Positions 8,198 to 14,840 of a DNA stretch of 23,792 bases are shown here, in pieces. The notes under the pieces were generated by a model that searched no databases, was not told where the DNA came from, and was given only the letters and a program-made list of their open reading frames with translations. A program made the position numbers and the translations under genes. Origin of the DNA: CAIVAT01 sp964387205 (GTDB taxonomy: Bacteria > Bacteroidota > Bacteroidia > Bacteroidales > FEN-979). The number at the start of each line of letters is the position of its first letter. Position 1 is the stretch's first letter. The stretch lies in NCBI GenBank assembly GCA_964387205.1, contig CAYLVY010000054.1, positions 1 through 23,792 of the forward strand, read 5' to 3'.

Positions 8198-9295
8198 TTG
8201 CGGCGGGACGACTGGCGCATCAGGCAACAGCCGGTTAAAAAAAAAATACCGTCATTATCTGTGAACAACACCATTCCAAAACCAAAAAAAGTTTACAACT
8301 TCGATAAATTCTGGCAGTTTTATCCGGTCAGCCGGCCAACCAAGGAGGCCCTGAAAATGGTTTTGTTTACCCTTTTCCCGTTTTTTTTCCGGAACTGGGC
8401 GATATTCGCCAACTGGAAAGCCGCCCGGGTTTTTCGTCCGGAAGGCTATTCATTGTTCAGCCGAAGTTTCCTGCATGGTATTTTCGCTGATTCCACTAGA
8501 GTTAAAATTCCGGCTGGATCACTCAGCCAATCAGAAAAAACTGATAAACTCAGGCTCGCGGTCGTGATCCATGCCTTTTATGCAGATATCTTTCGTGAAA
8601 TTCTGGCAAAAATTGAATTTATCCTGCCGGGTACCGGACTTTTCATCACCACCTCTGAAGAGCTTTATGAGGAAATCATGGGGATTACGGTCAATATCAC
8701 GGTTCCATGCCGGGTTATTGCGGTTAAAAACCACGGACGTGATGTCCTTCCATTTCTGACCATATTACCTGTTGTCATACAGGACGGATATGACATCGTG
8801 CTGAAATTACACACCAAAAAATCGAACCACCTCAACCGCAGGGAGCTTTGGCTGCATGACCTGATGGAGAGGTTGATCGGCGACGGTACGATGTCGCGGG
8901 TAATTACCATATTGCAGAACCATCCCGAAATCGGGATGATCGGACCGGCGGGTCATATCCTGCCCATGCACCTGTACTATGGGGCAAATGGCCAGCAGGT
9001 CATCGCCATCGCAGAAAGGATGAACATCCCCTCGCCACAACTTCGGGGGCTTTGTTTCGCTGCGGGTTCCATGTTTTTTTGCCGGATGGAAGTCCTGAAA
9101 CCTTTGCTTGACCTCCGGTTATCACAGGGAGATTTTGAAATTGAAAACCAGCAGGTGGACGGCACCATGGCACATGTCCTGGAGAGGGCTTTTGTCCTTG
9201 GATTAATTAAAACGGGCACCTGGTTGGCCGATACCGGTTTCGAAGGAAGGGAGGGCATCCTCACCATCAATCGAAATCACTATTTCACAGTTTAG
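8198..9295 (+). CDS. RgpF-like (rhamnan synthesis protein F family) glycan synthesis protein
   Basis: The frame from TTG 8198 gives 365 residues. GTG 8261 and ATG 8357 are alternative starts, and the N-terminus is uncertain because no ATG lies close to the preceding gene. The core shows KLRLAVVIHAFYADIFREIL (117-136), AVKNHGRDVLPFL (175-187, the counterpart of the family's N-x-G-R-D motif) and IVLKLHTKKS (200-209). These are the conserved blocks of the RgpF family, first described in streptococcal rhamnose-glucose polysaccharide synthesis and often found in O-antigen clusters with ABC exporters. There is no signal peptide; a hydrophobic patch at about 54-66 may be structural. The probable role is glycosyl transfer or glycan modification in the cytoplasm before export. 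It is the last gene of the exporter operon and ends 29 bases from the convergent ilvE. Confidence 0.8.
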   Translation: MRRDDWRIRQQPVKKKIPSLSVNNTIPKPKKVYNFDKFWQFYPVSRPTKEALKMVLFTLFPFFFRNWAIFANWKAARVFRPEGYSLFSRSFLHGIFADSTRVKIPAGSLSQSEKTDKLRLAVVIHAFYADIFREILAKIEFILPGTGLFITTSEELYEEIMGITVNITVPCRVIAVKNHGRDVLPFLTILPVVIQDGYDIVLKLHTKKSNHLNRRELWLHDLMERLIGDGTMSRVITILQNHPEIGMIGPAGHILPMHLYYGANGQQVIAIAERMNIPSPQLRGLCFAAGSMFFCRMEVLKPLLDLRLSQGDFEIENQQVDGTMAHVLERAFVLGLIKTGTWLADTGFEGREGILTINRNHYFTV

Positions 9296-9324
9296 CCGGC
9301 GGTAATGGATACTGCGCTGTACTG

Positions 9325-10347
9325 TTATTCCACCACGGTTATCCAGCCATGGGTATCGGGCTCCTCCCCTTCCTGGATTCCCCTTAGTTTTTTGTAAAGC
9401 ATGGTAGAGACGGGGATCTTGTTATTCTCATCTTTACAATAGCGGTAAACCTTTCCCGTGTCCCTATCGTGAATGGCACAGATGGGGGAGATCACGGCAG
9501 CGGTGCCGCATGCCCCAACCTCCTCAAACGACTCCAGTTCGTCGACGGTCACCGGTCGTACTTCCACCTTCAGTCCCGATTCCGCTGCCAGAACCTGCAA
9601 TGACATATTGGTGATGGATGGAAGGATGGAATGAGATTGCGGGGTGATATAGGTATTGTTGCGGATTCCGAAGAAATTGGCCGGCCCTGCTTCGTCAATG
9701 TATTTCTTTTCTTTGGCGTCCAAAAAGATACAGGATGCAAAGCCATCTTTGTGGGCGCGGTCACCGGCACGAAGGCTGGCGGCATAATTCCCGCCCACCT
9801 TGATATGACCGGTACCAAGCGGCGCAGCACGGTCATAATCACGCACAATTTGCATCTTAACGGGGTTGAATCCCTCCTTGAAGTATGGCCCTACCGGTCC
9901 GGCAAAAATCATAAAAAGATACTCACTGGCAGGCTTGACACCAACCTGTGCTCCGGTACCAATCAACAGCGGACGTATGTACAACGAAGCGCCCATTCCA
10001 TATGGAGGTATATATTTCCGGTTCAGTTCGACGACTTTCACAACTGCCTTCATAAAAAGTTCCAGCGGCGGCATCGCCATCATAACCCCTTCAGCGGAAC
10101 GCTGCATGCGCTTGCCATTTTCATCCATCCGGAAAATGCGGATTTTCCCATCTTTTCCGGTAAAGGCCTTGAGTCCCTCAAATGCTTCCTGTCCGTAATG
10201 GAGGCATGTGGCTGCCATGTGCATGGTGATCTGCTCCGAATCGCTGACCTCAAGTTCGCCCCACTTTCCGTCCCGGTAATAGCACCGGACATTGTAATCA
10301 GTTTTAAAATAGCCGAAAGGCAGGTTTTTCCAGTCAATTGTTTCCAT
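9325..10347 (-). CDS. ilvE: Branched-chain amino acid aminotransferase
   Basis: This 340-residue fold-type IV PLP enzyme interconverts Leu, Ile and Val with their 2-oxo acids using 2-oxoglutarate/glutamate. Lys183 in GTGHIKVGGNYAASL (178-192) is the expected PLP lysine. YGQEAFEGLKAF (51-62), YIRPLLIGTG (123-132), IDEAGPANFFGI (217-228), ILPSITNMSL (241-250) and GACGTAAVISPI (278-289) are conserved blocks of the longer, eukaryote-like BCAT branch common in Bacteroidota. The length fits the family. The gene stands alone on the minus strand, convergent with the polysaccharide operon and divergent from htpG. A strong small hairpin sits in its 5' leader. Confidence 0.95.
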   Translation of the reverse strand: METIDWKNLPFGYFKTDYNVRCYYRDGKWGELEVSDSEQITMHMAATCLHYGQEAFEGLKAFTGKDGKIRIFRMDENGKRMQRSAEGVMMAMPPLELFMKAVVKVVELNRKYIPPYGMGASLYIRPLLIGTGAQVGVKPASEYLFMIFAGPVGPYFKEGFNPVKMQIVRDYDRAAPLGTGHIKVGGNYAASLRAGDRAHKDGFASCIFLDAKEKKYIDEAGPANFFGIRNNTYITPQSHSILPSITNMSLQVLAAESGLKVEVRPVTVDELESFEEVGACGTAAVISPICAIHDRDTGKVYRYCKDENNKIPVSTMLYKKLRGIQEGEEPDTHGWITVVE

Positions 10348-10369
10348 ATAGCTGCATGTTATGAGTGAT

Positions 10370-10388
10370 AGGCATGGAACTCATGCCT
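10370..10388 (-). repeat. Inverted repeat in the ilvE leader
   Basis: AGGCATG-GAACT-CATGCCT is a perfect 7-base inverted repeat with a 5-base loop, about 23 bases upstream of the ilvE ATG. On the ilvE transcript it would fold into a compact hairpin close to the ribosome-binding region. No U-tract follows it on the minus strand and no ORF end precedes it, so it is not an obvious terminator. Confidence 0.45.
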
Positions 10389-10448
10389 TCATTGTTTTCC
10401 GGTTAACAAGATGTAAAATTAGCCATTTTCCTTTTCCCAAAATGTTTT

Positions 10449-10466
10449 GCTGAAAAAAAATTCAGC
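10449..10466. repeat. GCTGAA-A6-TTCAGC inverted repeat between ilvE and htpG
   Basis: A perfect 6-base inverted repeat with an all-A spacer lies in the middle of the 228-base divergent region. It could be a regulator site or simply an A-tract with symmetrical flanks. On the minus strand, upstream of ilvE, a TAATTTTA that loosely resembles a -7 box lies at about 10415-10422. Confidence 0.3.
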
Positions 10467-10503
10467 CATCACCCGCAGTTCAAGGCGCAAATCGAAGAAA
10501 ATT

Positions 10504-10542
10504 TGACAATTTGTCAGTTGTTACCGAATGGCACCTGCTTTG
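10504..10542 (+). promoter_or_regulatory. Putative htpG promoter with TGACA-N3-TGTCA palindrome
   Basis: TGACA-ATT-TGTCA (10504-10516) is a perfect 13-base palindrome, 59 bases before the htpG start. A TTTG at 10510-10513 overlaps its right half, and CTGCTTTG (10535-10542) follows after 21 bases, close to the Bacteroidota TTTG-N19-23-TAnnTTTG layout, although the TA is missing. A factor bound at the palindrome would cover the -33 position. That htpG is a heat-shock gene is established; that this palindrome is a stress operator is inference. Confidence 0.45.
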
Positions 10543-10575
10543 TAATTCCCTTCCCAAAATCTAAACTGAACCCAT

Positions 10576-12510
10576 ATGCAAAAAGGTAAGATCAACGTCC
10601 AGACAGAGAATATTTTTCCAATTATCAAGAAGTTTCTCTATTCCGAACACGAAATCTTTCTCAGAGAGTTAATATCCAACGCCGTAGATGCAACCCAGAA
10701 ATTAAAGACCCTCGCCGCCCTGGGAAAGTTCGATGGTGACCTGAGCGACCTGACCATCGAGGTGGTGCTGGATAAAAAGAAAAAGACCATCACCATCAAG
10801 GATAAAGGTATTGGCATGAACGCCGAAGAGGTGGATAAGTATATCAACCAGATTGCTTTTTCCAGTGCGGAGGAGTTTATCAATAAATTCAAGACCAAAT
10901 CCGAGGCCGAAATGAATGCCATCATCGGCCATTTCGGACTGGGTTTCTATTCCAGTTTCATGGTCTCCAAGAAAGTGGATATCCATACTAAAACTTACCA
11001 GTCGGCAGGAGACACGACGGCAGTCCACTGGACATGCGACGGCAGTCCCGACTATACCATGAAGGAGTCTGACAAAGCCGACCGCGGAACCGAAGTTATC
11101 CTGCATATCGCTGATGATTCCAAAGATTATCTGGAAGAGCATACCCTGCTGAATATACTGAAGAAATACTGCAAATTCCTTCCGGTTCCCATCCGTTTCG
11201 GAAATGAGAAGACCTNNNNNNNNNNNNNNNNNNNNNNNNNNNNNNCATGGGAAAAAGTGGAAGGCGAAAAAGATGAACACGGTCACGACAAGACCGTTGA
11301 GGTCGAAAAGCCCCGGATCATCAACAACACCGATCCCCTGTGGAAAAAGAAGCCGGTTGACCTGAAAGAAGAAGATTATAAGGCCTTTTACCGCGAATTA
11401 TACCCCTTCGCTTTTGAGGAACCTCTGTTCTGGATCCACCTGAACGTGGATTACCCTTTCAACCTGACCGGTATTCTATATTTCCCCAAGGTGAAGAAGA
11501 ATCTCGAAGTGCAGAAAGATAAGATCCAGCTTTACTGCAACCAGGTTTTTGTCACCGATTCGGTAGAAGGGATCGTACCTGACTTTCTGACACTGTTGCA
11601 CGGGGTGCTTGATTCGCCGGATATCCCGCTGAATGTGTCGAGAAGTTATCTGCAAAGTGATCCGAATGTTAAAAAGATATCCAACCATATTACCAAAAAA
11701 GTGGCCGACAAACTCGAATCGCTTTTTAAGGATAGCCGGCCGGATTTTGAGGCAAAATGGGACGACATCAGGGTATTTATACAGTATGGTATTATCTCAC
11801 AGCCTGAATTTTATGACCGTGCTAAAAAATTTGCCCTGCTGAAGAATTCCGAAGGAAAATATTTCACCTTTGAAGAGTATGAAAAACATGTTTCTTCTGC
11901 CCAGAAAGACAAGGATGGCCAGTTGATCTATCTGTATGCATCTGATAAGCATGAGCAGTACAGTTATATTGAATCGGTCAGGGAGCGCGGGTATGATGTA
12001 CTCATGATGGACGGCATACTGGATCCGCATTTCATCAATGCCCTCGAGCAGAAGTTTGAGAAGACAAGGTTTACCCGCGTAGATGCTGATACTGTGGATA
12101 AACTCATCCGCAAAGAGGATGCCCCACCGTCAAAACTTAACGAGGATCAGCAGAATGCGCTGAAAGAGATGATGGAAAAACATATTGACGGAAAAAAGTT
12201 CACCATCTCGTTTGAAAGTATGAGCGAGAAGGAAGCCCCTTTGATGATTACGCAGAATGAATTCATGCGCAGGATGAAGGAGATGTCGGCGCTTGGAGGC
12301 GGATATGGATTTATGGGAGAGATGCCGGAGAATTACAGCCTGATGGTGAATTCCAACAACCCCGTAATCGGCAGGATCCTGATTGAAACCGATGCGGAAA
12401 AGCAGGCTTCGATGATCCGTCATCTTTTTGACCTTGCCCTGCTATCTCAAAACATGCTCAAAGGGAAAGACCTGGCCGATTTTATTAAAAGAAGCACCGA
12501 ACAGGTGTAA
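10576..12510 (+). CDS. htpG: Molecular chaperone HtpG (Hsp90 family)
   Basis: The frame is 644 codons including 11 unknown residues at a scaffold gap. The N-terminal GHKL ATPase domain shows IFLRELISNAVDAT (27-40, with catalytic Glu31 and Mg-binding Asn35), IKDKGIGM (74-81) and the lid/phosphate-binding GHFGLGFYSSFM (118-129). The middle domain contains LFWIHLNVDYPFNLTGILYF and YCNQVFVTDSVEGIVPDFL. Its LNVSRSYLQ motif provides the Arg that contacts the ATP gamma-phosphate. The C-terminal dimerisation domain ends at RSTEQV without a eukaryotic MEEVD tail. A highly charged segment (about 225-245) lies between the first two domains, directly after the gap. The role is ATP-dependent folding of client proteins in the cytosol. 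It is the first gene after the divergent control region, and the lemA-family gene starts 70 bases downstream. Confidence 0.97.
   Translation: MQKGKINVQTENIFPIIKKFLYSEHEIFLRELISNAVDATQKLKTLAALGKFDGDLSDLTIEVVLDKKKKTITIKDKGIGMNAEEVDKYINQIAFSSAEEFINKFKTKSEAEMNAIIGHFGLGFYSSFMVSKKVDIHTKTYQSAGDTTAVHWTCDGSPDYTMKESDKADRGTEVILHIADDSKDYLEEHTLLNILKKYCKFLPVPIRFGNEKTXXXXXXXXXXXWEKVEGEKDEHGHDKTVEVEKPRIINNTDPLWKKKPVDLKEEDYKAFYRELYPFAFEEPLFWIHLNVDYPFNLTGILYFPKVKKNLEVQKDKIQLYCNQVFVTDSVEGIVPDFLTLLHGVLDSPDIPLNVSRSYLQSDPNVKKISNHITKKVADKLESLFKDSRPDFEAKWDDIRVFIQYGIISQPEFYDRAKKFALLKNSEGKYFTFEEYEKHVSSAQKDKDGQLIYLYASDKHEQYSYIESVRERGYDVLMMDGILDPHFINALEQKFEKTRFTRVDADTVDKLIRKEDAPPSKLNEDQQNALKEMMEKHIDGKKFTISFESMSEKEAPLMITQNEFMRRMKEMSALGGGYGFMGEMPENYSLMVNSNNPVIGRILIETDAEKQASMIRHLFDLALLSQNMLKGKDLADFIKRSTEQV
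11216..11245. other. Assembly gap of 30 N inside htpG
   Basis: Thirty unknown bases interrupt htpG at codons 214-224. The frame is the same on both sides, so the gap length is at least compatible with an intact gene. It falls at the junction of the ATPase and middle domains, next to Lys/Glu-rich coding sequence. Confidence 0.97.
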
Positions 12511-12579
12511 CCGGAAAAAATATCGGCGTCTCAGCATCATTATTAGTAATTTCGCAATAAATTTTAAAACCATACAACA

Positions 12580-13189
12580 ATGAAACTTAGCAAAGGATGG
12601 ATCATACTGATCGTTATCATAGGCGTTATCCTTCTTCTGGTAGCCTGGGCGGTGGGCATCAACAATAACCTCGTCACGAAGGAGGAAGGAGTCAACTCTC
12701 AATGGGCCAATGTAGAAAATGTATATCAGCGAAGNNNNNNNNNNCAGGCGTGACCTGATACCCAACCTGGTCAATACTGTCAAAGGGGTTGCCGATTTCG
12801 AGAAGCAGACCCTCACCGATGTGATCGAAGCGCGTGCAAAGGCGACCAGCGTTCAGATCAATCCGAAAAACCTGGATGAAGGGTCGATCCAGCGCTTCCA
12901 GGAGGCCCAGAATGGTGTCAGTGCAGCCCTGGGCAGACTGATGGTTGTCGTTGAGAGATATCCTGAACTGAAAGCCACGCAGAATTTCAGCGAACTTCAG
13001 GCGCAACTGGAGGGTACTGAAAACCGGATCACCGTGGAGCGGAAAAAATTCAATGAAACGGCACAGGCTTTCAACACATACGTGCGCAAGTTTCCCAATG
13101 TAATTTTTGCCGGCATGTTGGGATTTGAGCAAAAGGCATATTTCAAATCAGCCGAAGGTGCGGAGAAAGCGCCTGAAGTAAAATTCTGA
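12580..13189 (+). CDS. LemA family protein (broken by a 10-N gap)
   Basis: The gene starts at ATG 12580, with an N-terminal membrane helix at about residues 6-26 (WIILIVIIGVILLLVAWAVG). The LemA signature is NSQWANVENVYQR before the gap and RRDLIPNLVNTVKG after it, then long helices and FNETAQAFNTYVRKFPNVIFA near the C-terminus. It is expected to be a coiled-coil protein anchored in the inner membrane by its N-terminus; its molecular function is not established. The two halves are in different frames around the N run (TGA at 12751 in the upstream frame), so the stated gap length must be wrong; see the separate entry. It heads a LemA-TPM-TPM-DUF4492 group, and LemA and TPM genes are frequent partners in Bacteroidota. 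Confidence 0.88.
12735..12744. other. Assembly gap of 10 N inside the lemA-family gene
   Basis: The bases before read CAGCGAAG and after read CAGGCGTGAC. LemA proteins have Y-Q-R-R-x-D-L-I-P-N here. Joining the flanks with three bases removed gives codons CGA AGG CGT GAC (R-R-R-D) and restores the frame and the motif. The 10 N are therefore probably a placeholder over contigs that actually overlap slightly. Confidence 0.85.
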
Positions 13190-13210
13190 TCCCGCTAACC
13201 GACAGACAAC

Positions 13211-13660
13211 ATGAACACATCGGCCAGGGATTTCTTTTCCCCCCTTGATCAGGAGGCTATACGGGTTGCCATCATGAATGCAGAACTGGATACCTCCGGT
13301 GAAATCAGGGTGCATATTGAGAACAGTTTCAAAGGGGATGTGATGGACAGGACAGCCTATCTCTTCAACAAACTGGGAATGCACCAAACTGAGCAGCGCA
13401 ATGGCGTTCTGATCTATCTTGCTGTTAAAAACCGGCGTTTCGCCATTGTTGGCGATGCCGGGATCAACAAGGTAGTTCCGGAGAATTTCTGGGACGATAT
13501 CAAATTAATCATGCTCAGTTATTTCCGGGAGGGTGATTTTGTCAAAGGACTGACAGAGGCAATTCAGCGTGCCGGGATGCAATTAAAAAAACATTTTCCT
13601 TATAAAAGAGGAGATGTCAATGAATTACCGGATGAAATTTCATTCGGTCAGGAGAACTGA
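13211..13660 (+). CDS. Small TPM-domain protein (no signal peptide)
   Basis: This 149-residue protein consists almost entirely of a TPM domain: TSGEIRVHIENSF (28-40), RNGVLIYLAVKNRRFAIVGD (63-82), a GINKVVPENFW segment and YFREGDFVKGLTEAI. The first strand begins with an acidic Glu in SGEIRV, typical of the fold. There is no signal peptide or transmembrane helix, so it would be cytoplasmic, or attached to the membrane through partners. The start is an ATG 21 bases after the LemA stop. It is the first of two TPM genes in a row; the short soluble form and the long secreted form probably work with LemA in one membrane-associated process. That process is not known for this group. Confidence 0.85.
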   Translation: MNTSARDFFSPLDQEAIRVAIMNAELDTSGEIRVHIENSFKGDVMDRTAYLFNKLGMHQTEQRNGVLIYLAVKNRRFAIVGDAGINKVVPENFWDDIKLIMLSYFREGDFVKGLTEAIQRAGMQLKKHFPYKRGDVNELPDEISFGQEN

Positions 13661-13685
13661 TCATTAAAAACCAAAACCCGCAAAA

Positions 13686-14498
13686 GTGTCGCTGCGCAAC
13701 TTTCTTTTCTTACTGATTGCCTCTTTATCGACGGCATTACTGCCGGTTCATGCGCAGGATATTCCGTCAAGGCCTGATCCACCGCGACTGGTCAATGATT
13801 TTGCCGGACTGCTTACCCCGGAGCAAAACCAGTCCTTGGAAGCCAAACTGGTTGCCTTTAACGATTCCACCTCCACCCAGATCACAGTCGTAATCGTCAG
13901 GTCACTCCAAGGCTATGATAAGAACGATTTCGCCACTCAGATCGGAGAACAGTGGGGTGTCGGGCAGAAAGGCAAAAACAATGGCGCCATCATACTGGTT
14001 AAACCCAAATATCCCGAAGAAAAAGGAGAGGTAAGCATTCAGACCGGATATGGCCTTGAAGGCGCCATACCCGACGCACTGGCCAAAAGGATCATTGATA
14101 TCGAGATGCTGCCGAGTTTCCGTGAAGGAAACTATTATGAAGGCATCGATAAAGCTGTTAATACCATGATCAACCTGGCAAAAGGGGAGTATACCGCCGA
14201 ACAATACCAGCAGAAGCATGATAAGAAAACCAGTCCGTTTGCCCTTCTTATCCCGCTGGTCATTCTTGTCGGGATGGTTTTTCTTCTCCGGTCGGGACGT
14301 GGCCGGGAGATGTCCATAGGCAAAAACCTCCCTTTCTGGACCGCCATGATGCTGTTGGGCAGCATGGGACGCGGTCACAGCGGCTCCTGGAATAACTTCT
14401 CCGGAGGAAGCGGCTTTGGTGGTGGCGGCGGCGGCGGCGGATTCGGAGGGTTCGGAGGCGGCAGTTTCGGTGGCGGCGGAGCAGGAGGTAGCTGGTGA
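13686..14498 (+). CDS. TPM-domain protein, membrane-anchored, glycine-rich C-terminus (YgcG-like)
   Basis: The start is a GTG (13686), chosen because it opens a good signal peptide (1-23, ending VHA-Q) and no ATG is nearby. The TPM domain spans about 35-165: PRLVNDFAGLLTPEQ (33-47), STQITVVIVRSLQGYD (63-78), KNNGAIILVKP (97-107), VSIQTGYGLEGAIPD (116-130) and PSFREGNYYEGI (143-154). A transmembrane helix follows at about 184-201, then a basic cytoplasmic stretch and a tail (230-270) made largely of Gly, Ser and Phe ending GGSW. This arrangement, with the domain outside the inner membrane and a Gly-rich tail inside, is that of YgcG/DUF2207-like TPM proteins. It overlaps the next gene by 4 bases (GTGA), so the two are translationally coupled. 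Confidence 0.88.
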   Translation: MSLRNFLFLLIASLSTALLPVHAQDIPSRPDPPRLVNDFAGLLTPEQNQSLEAKLVAFNDSTSTQITVVIVRSLQGYDKNDFATQIGEQWGVGQKGKNNGAIILVKPKYPEEKGEVSIQTGYGLEGAIPDALAKRIIDIEMLPSFREGNYYEGIDKAVNTMINLAKGEYTAEQYQQKHDKKTSPFALLIPLVILVGMVFLLRSGRGREMSIGKNLPFWTAMMLLGSMGRGHSGSWNNFSGGSGFGGGGGGGGFGGFGGGSFGGGGAGGSW

Positions 14499-14713
14499 CA
14501 GGCCTTTTCAGAAAGATCTGGTTGTTTTACTACGAAGGTTTCCGTTCCATGACGGTAGGCCGTAAATTATGGGCGATCATAATTATCAAACTGATCATTT
14601 TTTTCCTGATCATGAAGATGATCTTTTTCCCAAACCTGTTAAAAACGAGATATGACAATGATCAGGATCGCAGCGACCATGTCCATAGGGAACTGGTCAA
14701 ACCCGGCCGATGA
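14495..14713 (+). CDS. DUF4492 family small membrane protein
   Basis: A 72-residue protein starts at GTG 14495 within the stop of the TPM gene. The sequence FRKIWLFYYEGFRSMTVGRK (5-24), followed by one transmembrane helix (about 25-46) and FFPNLLK, matches what I know of DUF4492, a small Bacteroidota-specific family often seen beside cytochrome bd oxidase genes. No oxidase gene is present here. The tail after residue 50 is polar and charged. Its function is unknown. It is the last gene before the terminator at 14783. Confidence 0.8.
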   Translation: MTGLFRKIWLFYYEGFRSMTVGRKLWAIIIIKLIIFFLIMKMIFFPNLLKTRYDNDQDRSDHVHRELVKPGR

Positions 14714-14732
14714 TCATATCACCGGTTTTACA

Positions 14733-14748
14733 TGTGATTTTTTTCACA
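14733..14748. promoter_or_regulatory. CRP-like palindrome TGTGA-N6-TCACA
   Basis: TGTGA, six T and TCACA form an exact match to the core of the CRP-type consensus, in the gap between DUF4492 and the BNR gene. It lies 61 bases before the putative -7 box at 14809, a position compatible with an activator site, but a terminator hairpin sits between them. It may also be a weak first hairpin with a T-rich loop. Binding by a CRP/FNR-family protein is inference only. Confidence 0.3.
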
Positions 14749-14782
14749 GGAAATTGGCATTTGGCCCCTGAATATTGTCCTG

Positions 14783-14806
14783 AACCTCCCCCAAAGGAGG
14801 TTTTTT
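14783..14806 (+). terminator. Rho-independent terminator after DUF4492
   Basis: AACCTCC (14783-14789) pairs perfectly with GGAGGTT (14796-14802) across a CCCAAA loop, and a run of T follows (14801-14806). It lies 70 bases past the DUF4492 stop and just before the promoter-like element of the secreted BNR protein gene, so it separates the two transcription units. Confidence 0.85.
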
Positions 14807-14808
14807 CG

Positions 14809-14816
14809 TATCTTTG
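14809..14816 (+). promoter_or_regulatory. Putative -7 element for the T9SS cargo operon
   Basis: TATCTTTG fits TAnnTTTG exactly and immediately follows the terminator. It lies 25 bases before ATG 14841, which would leave a very short leader. The expected -33 position is occupied by the terminator stem and has no TTG, so the box may depend on an activator or be fortuitous. Confidence 0.45.
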
Positions 14817-14840
14817 GAGGGCAAAAACCAAGCCCGCACC

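Noticed and set aside
8177..8260. Possible terminator (AACCG ... CGGTT followed by an A run) after the permease gene
   Set aside because: The arms are about 36 bases apart, only five pairs long, and followed by A rather than T on the sense strand.
9631..10368. A 245-codon plus-strand frame opposite ilvE
   Set aside because: It is the complement of a fully conserved aminotransferase gene; the translated sequence is Cys/His/Arg-rich and shows no domain.
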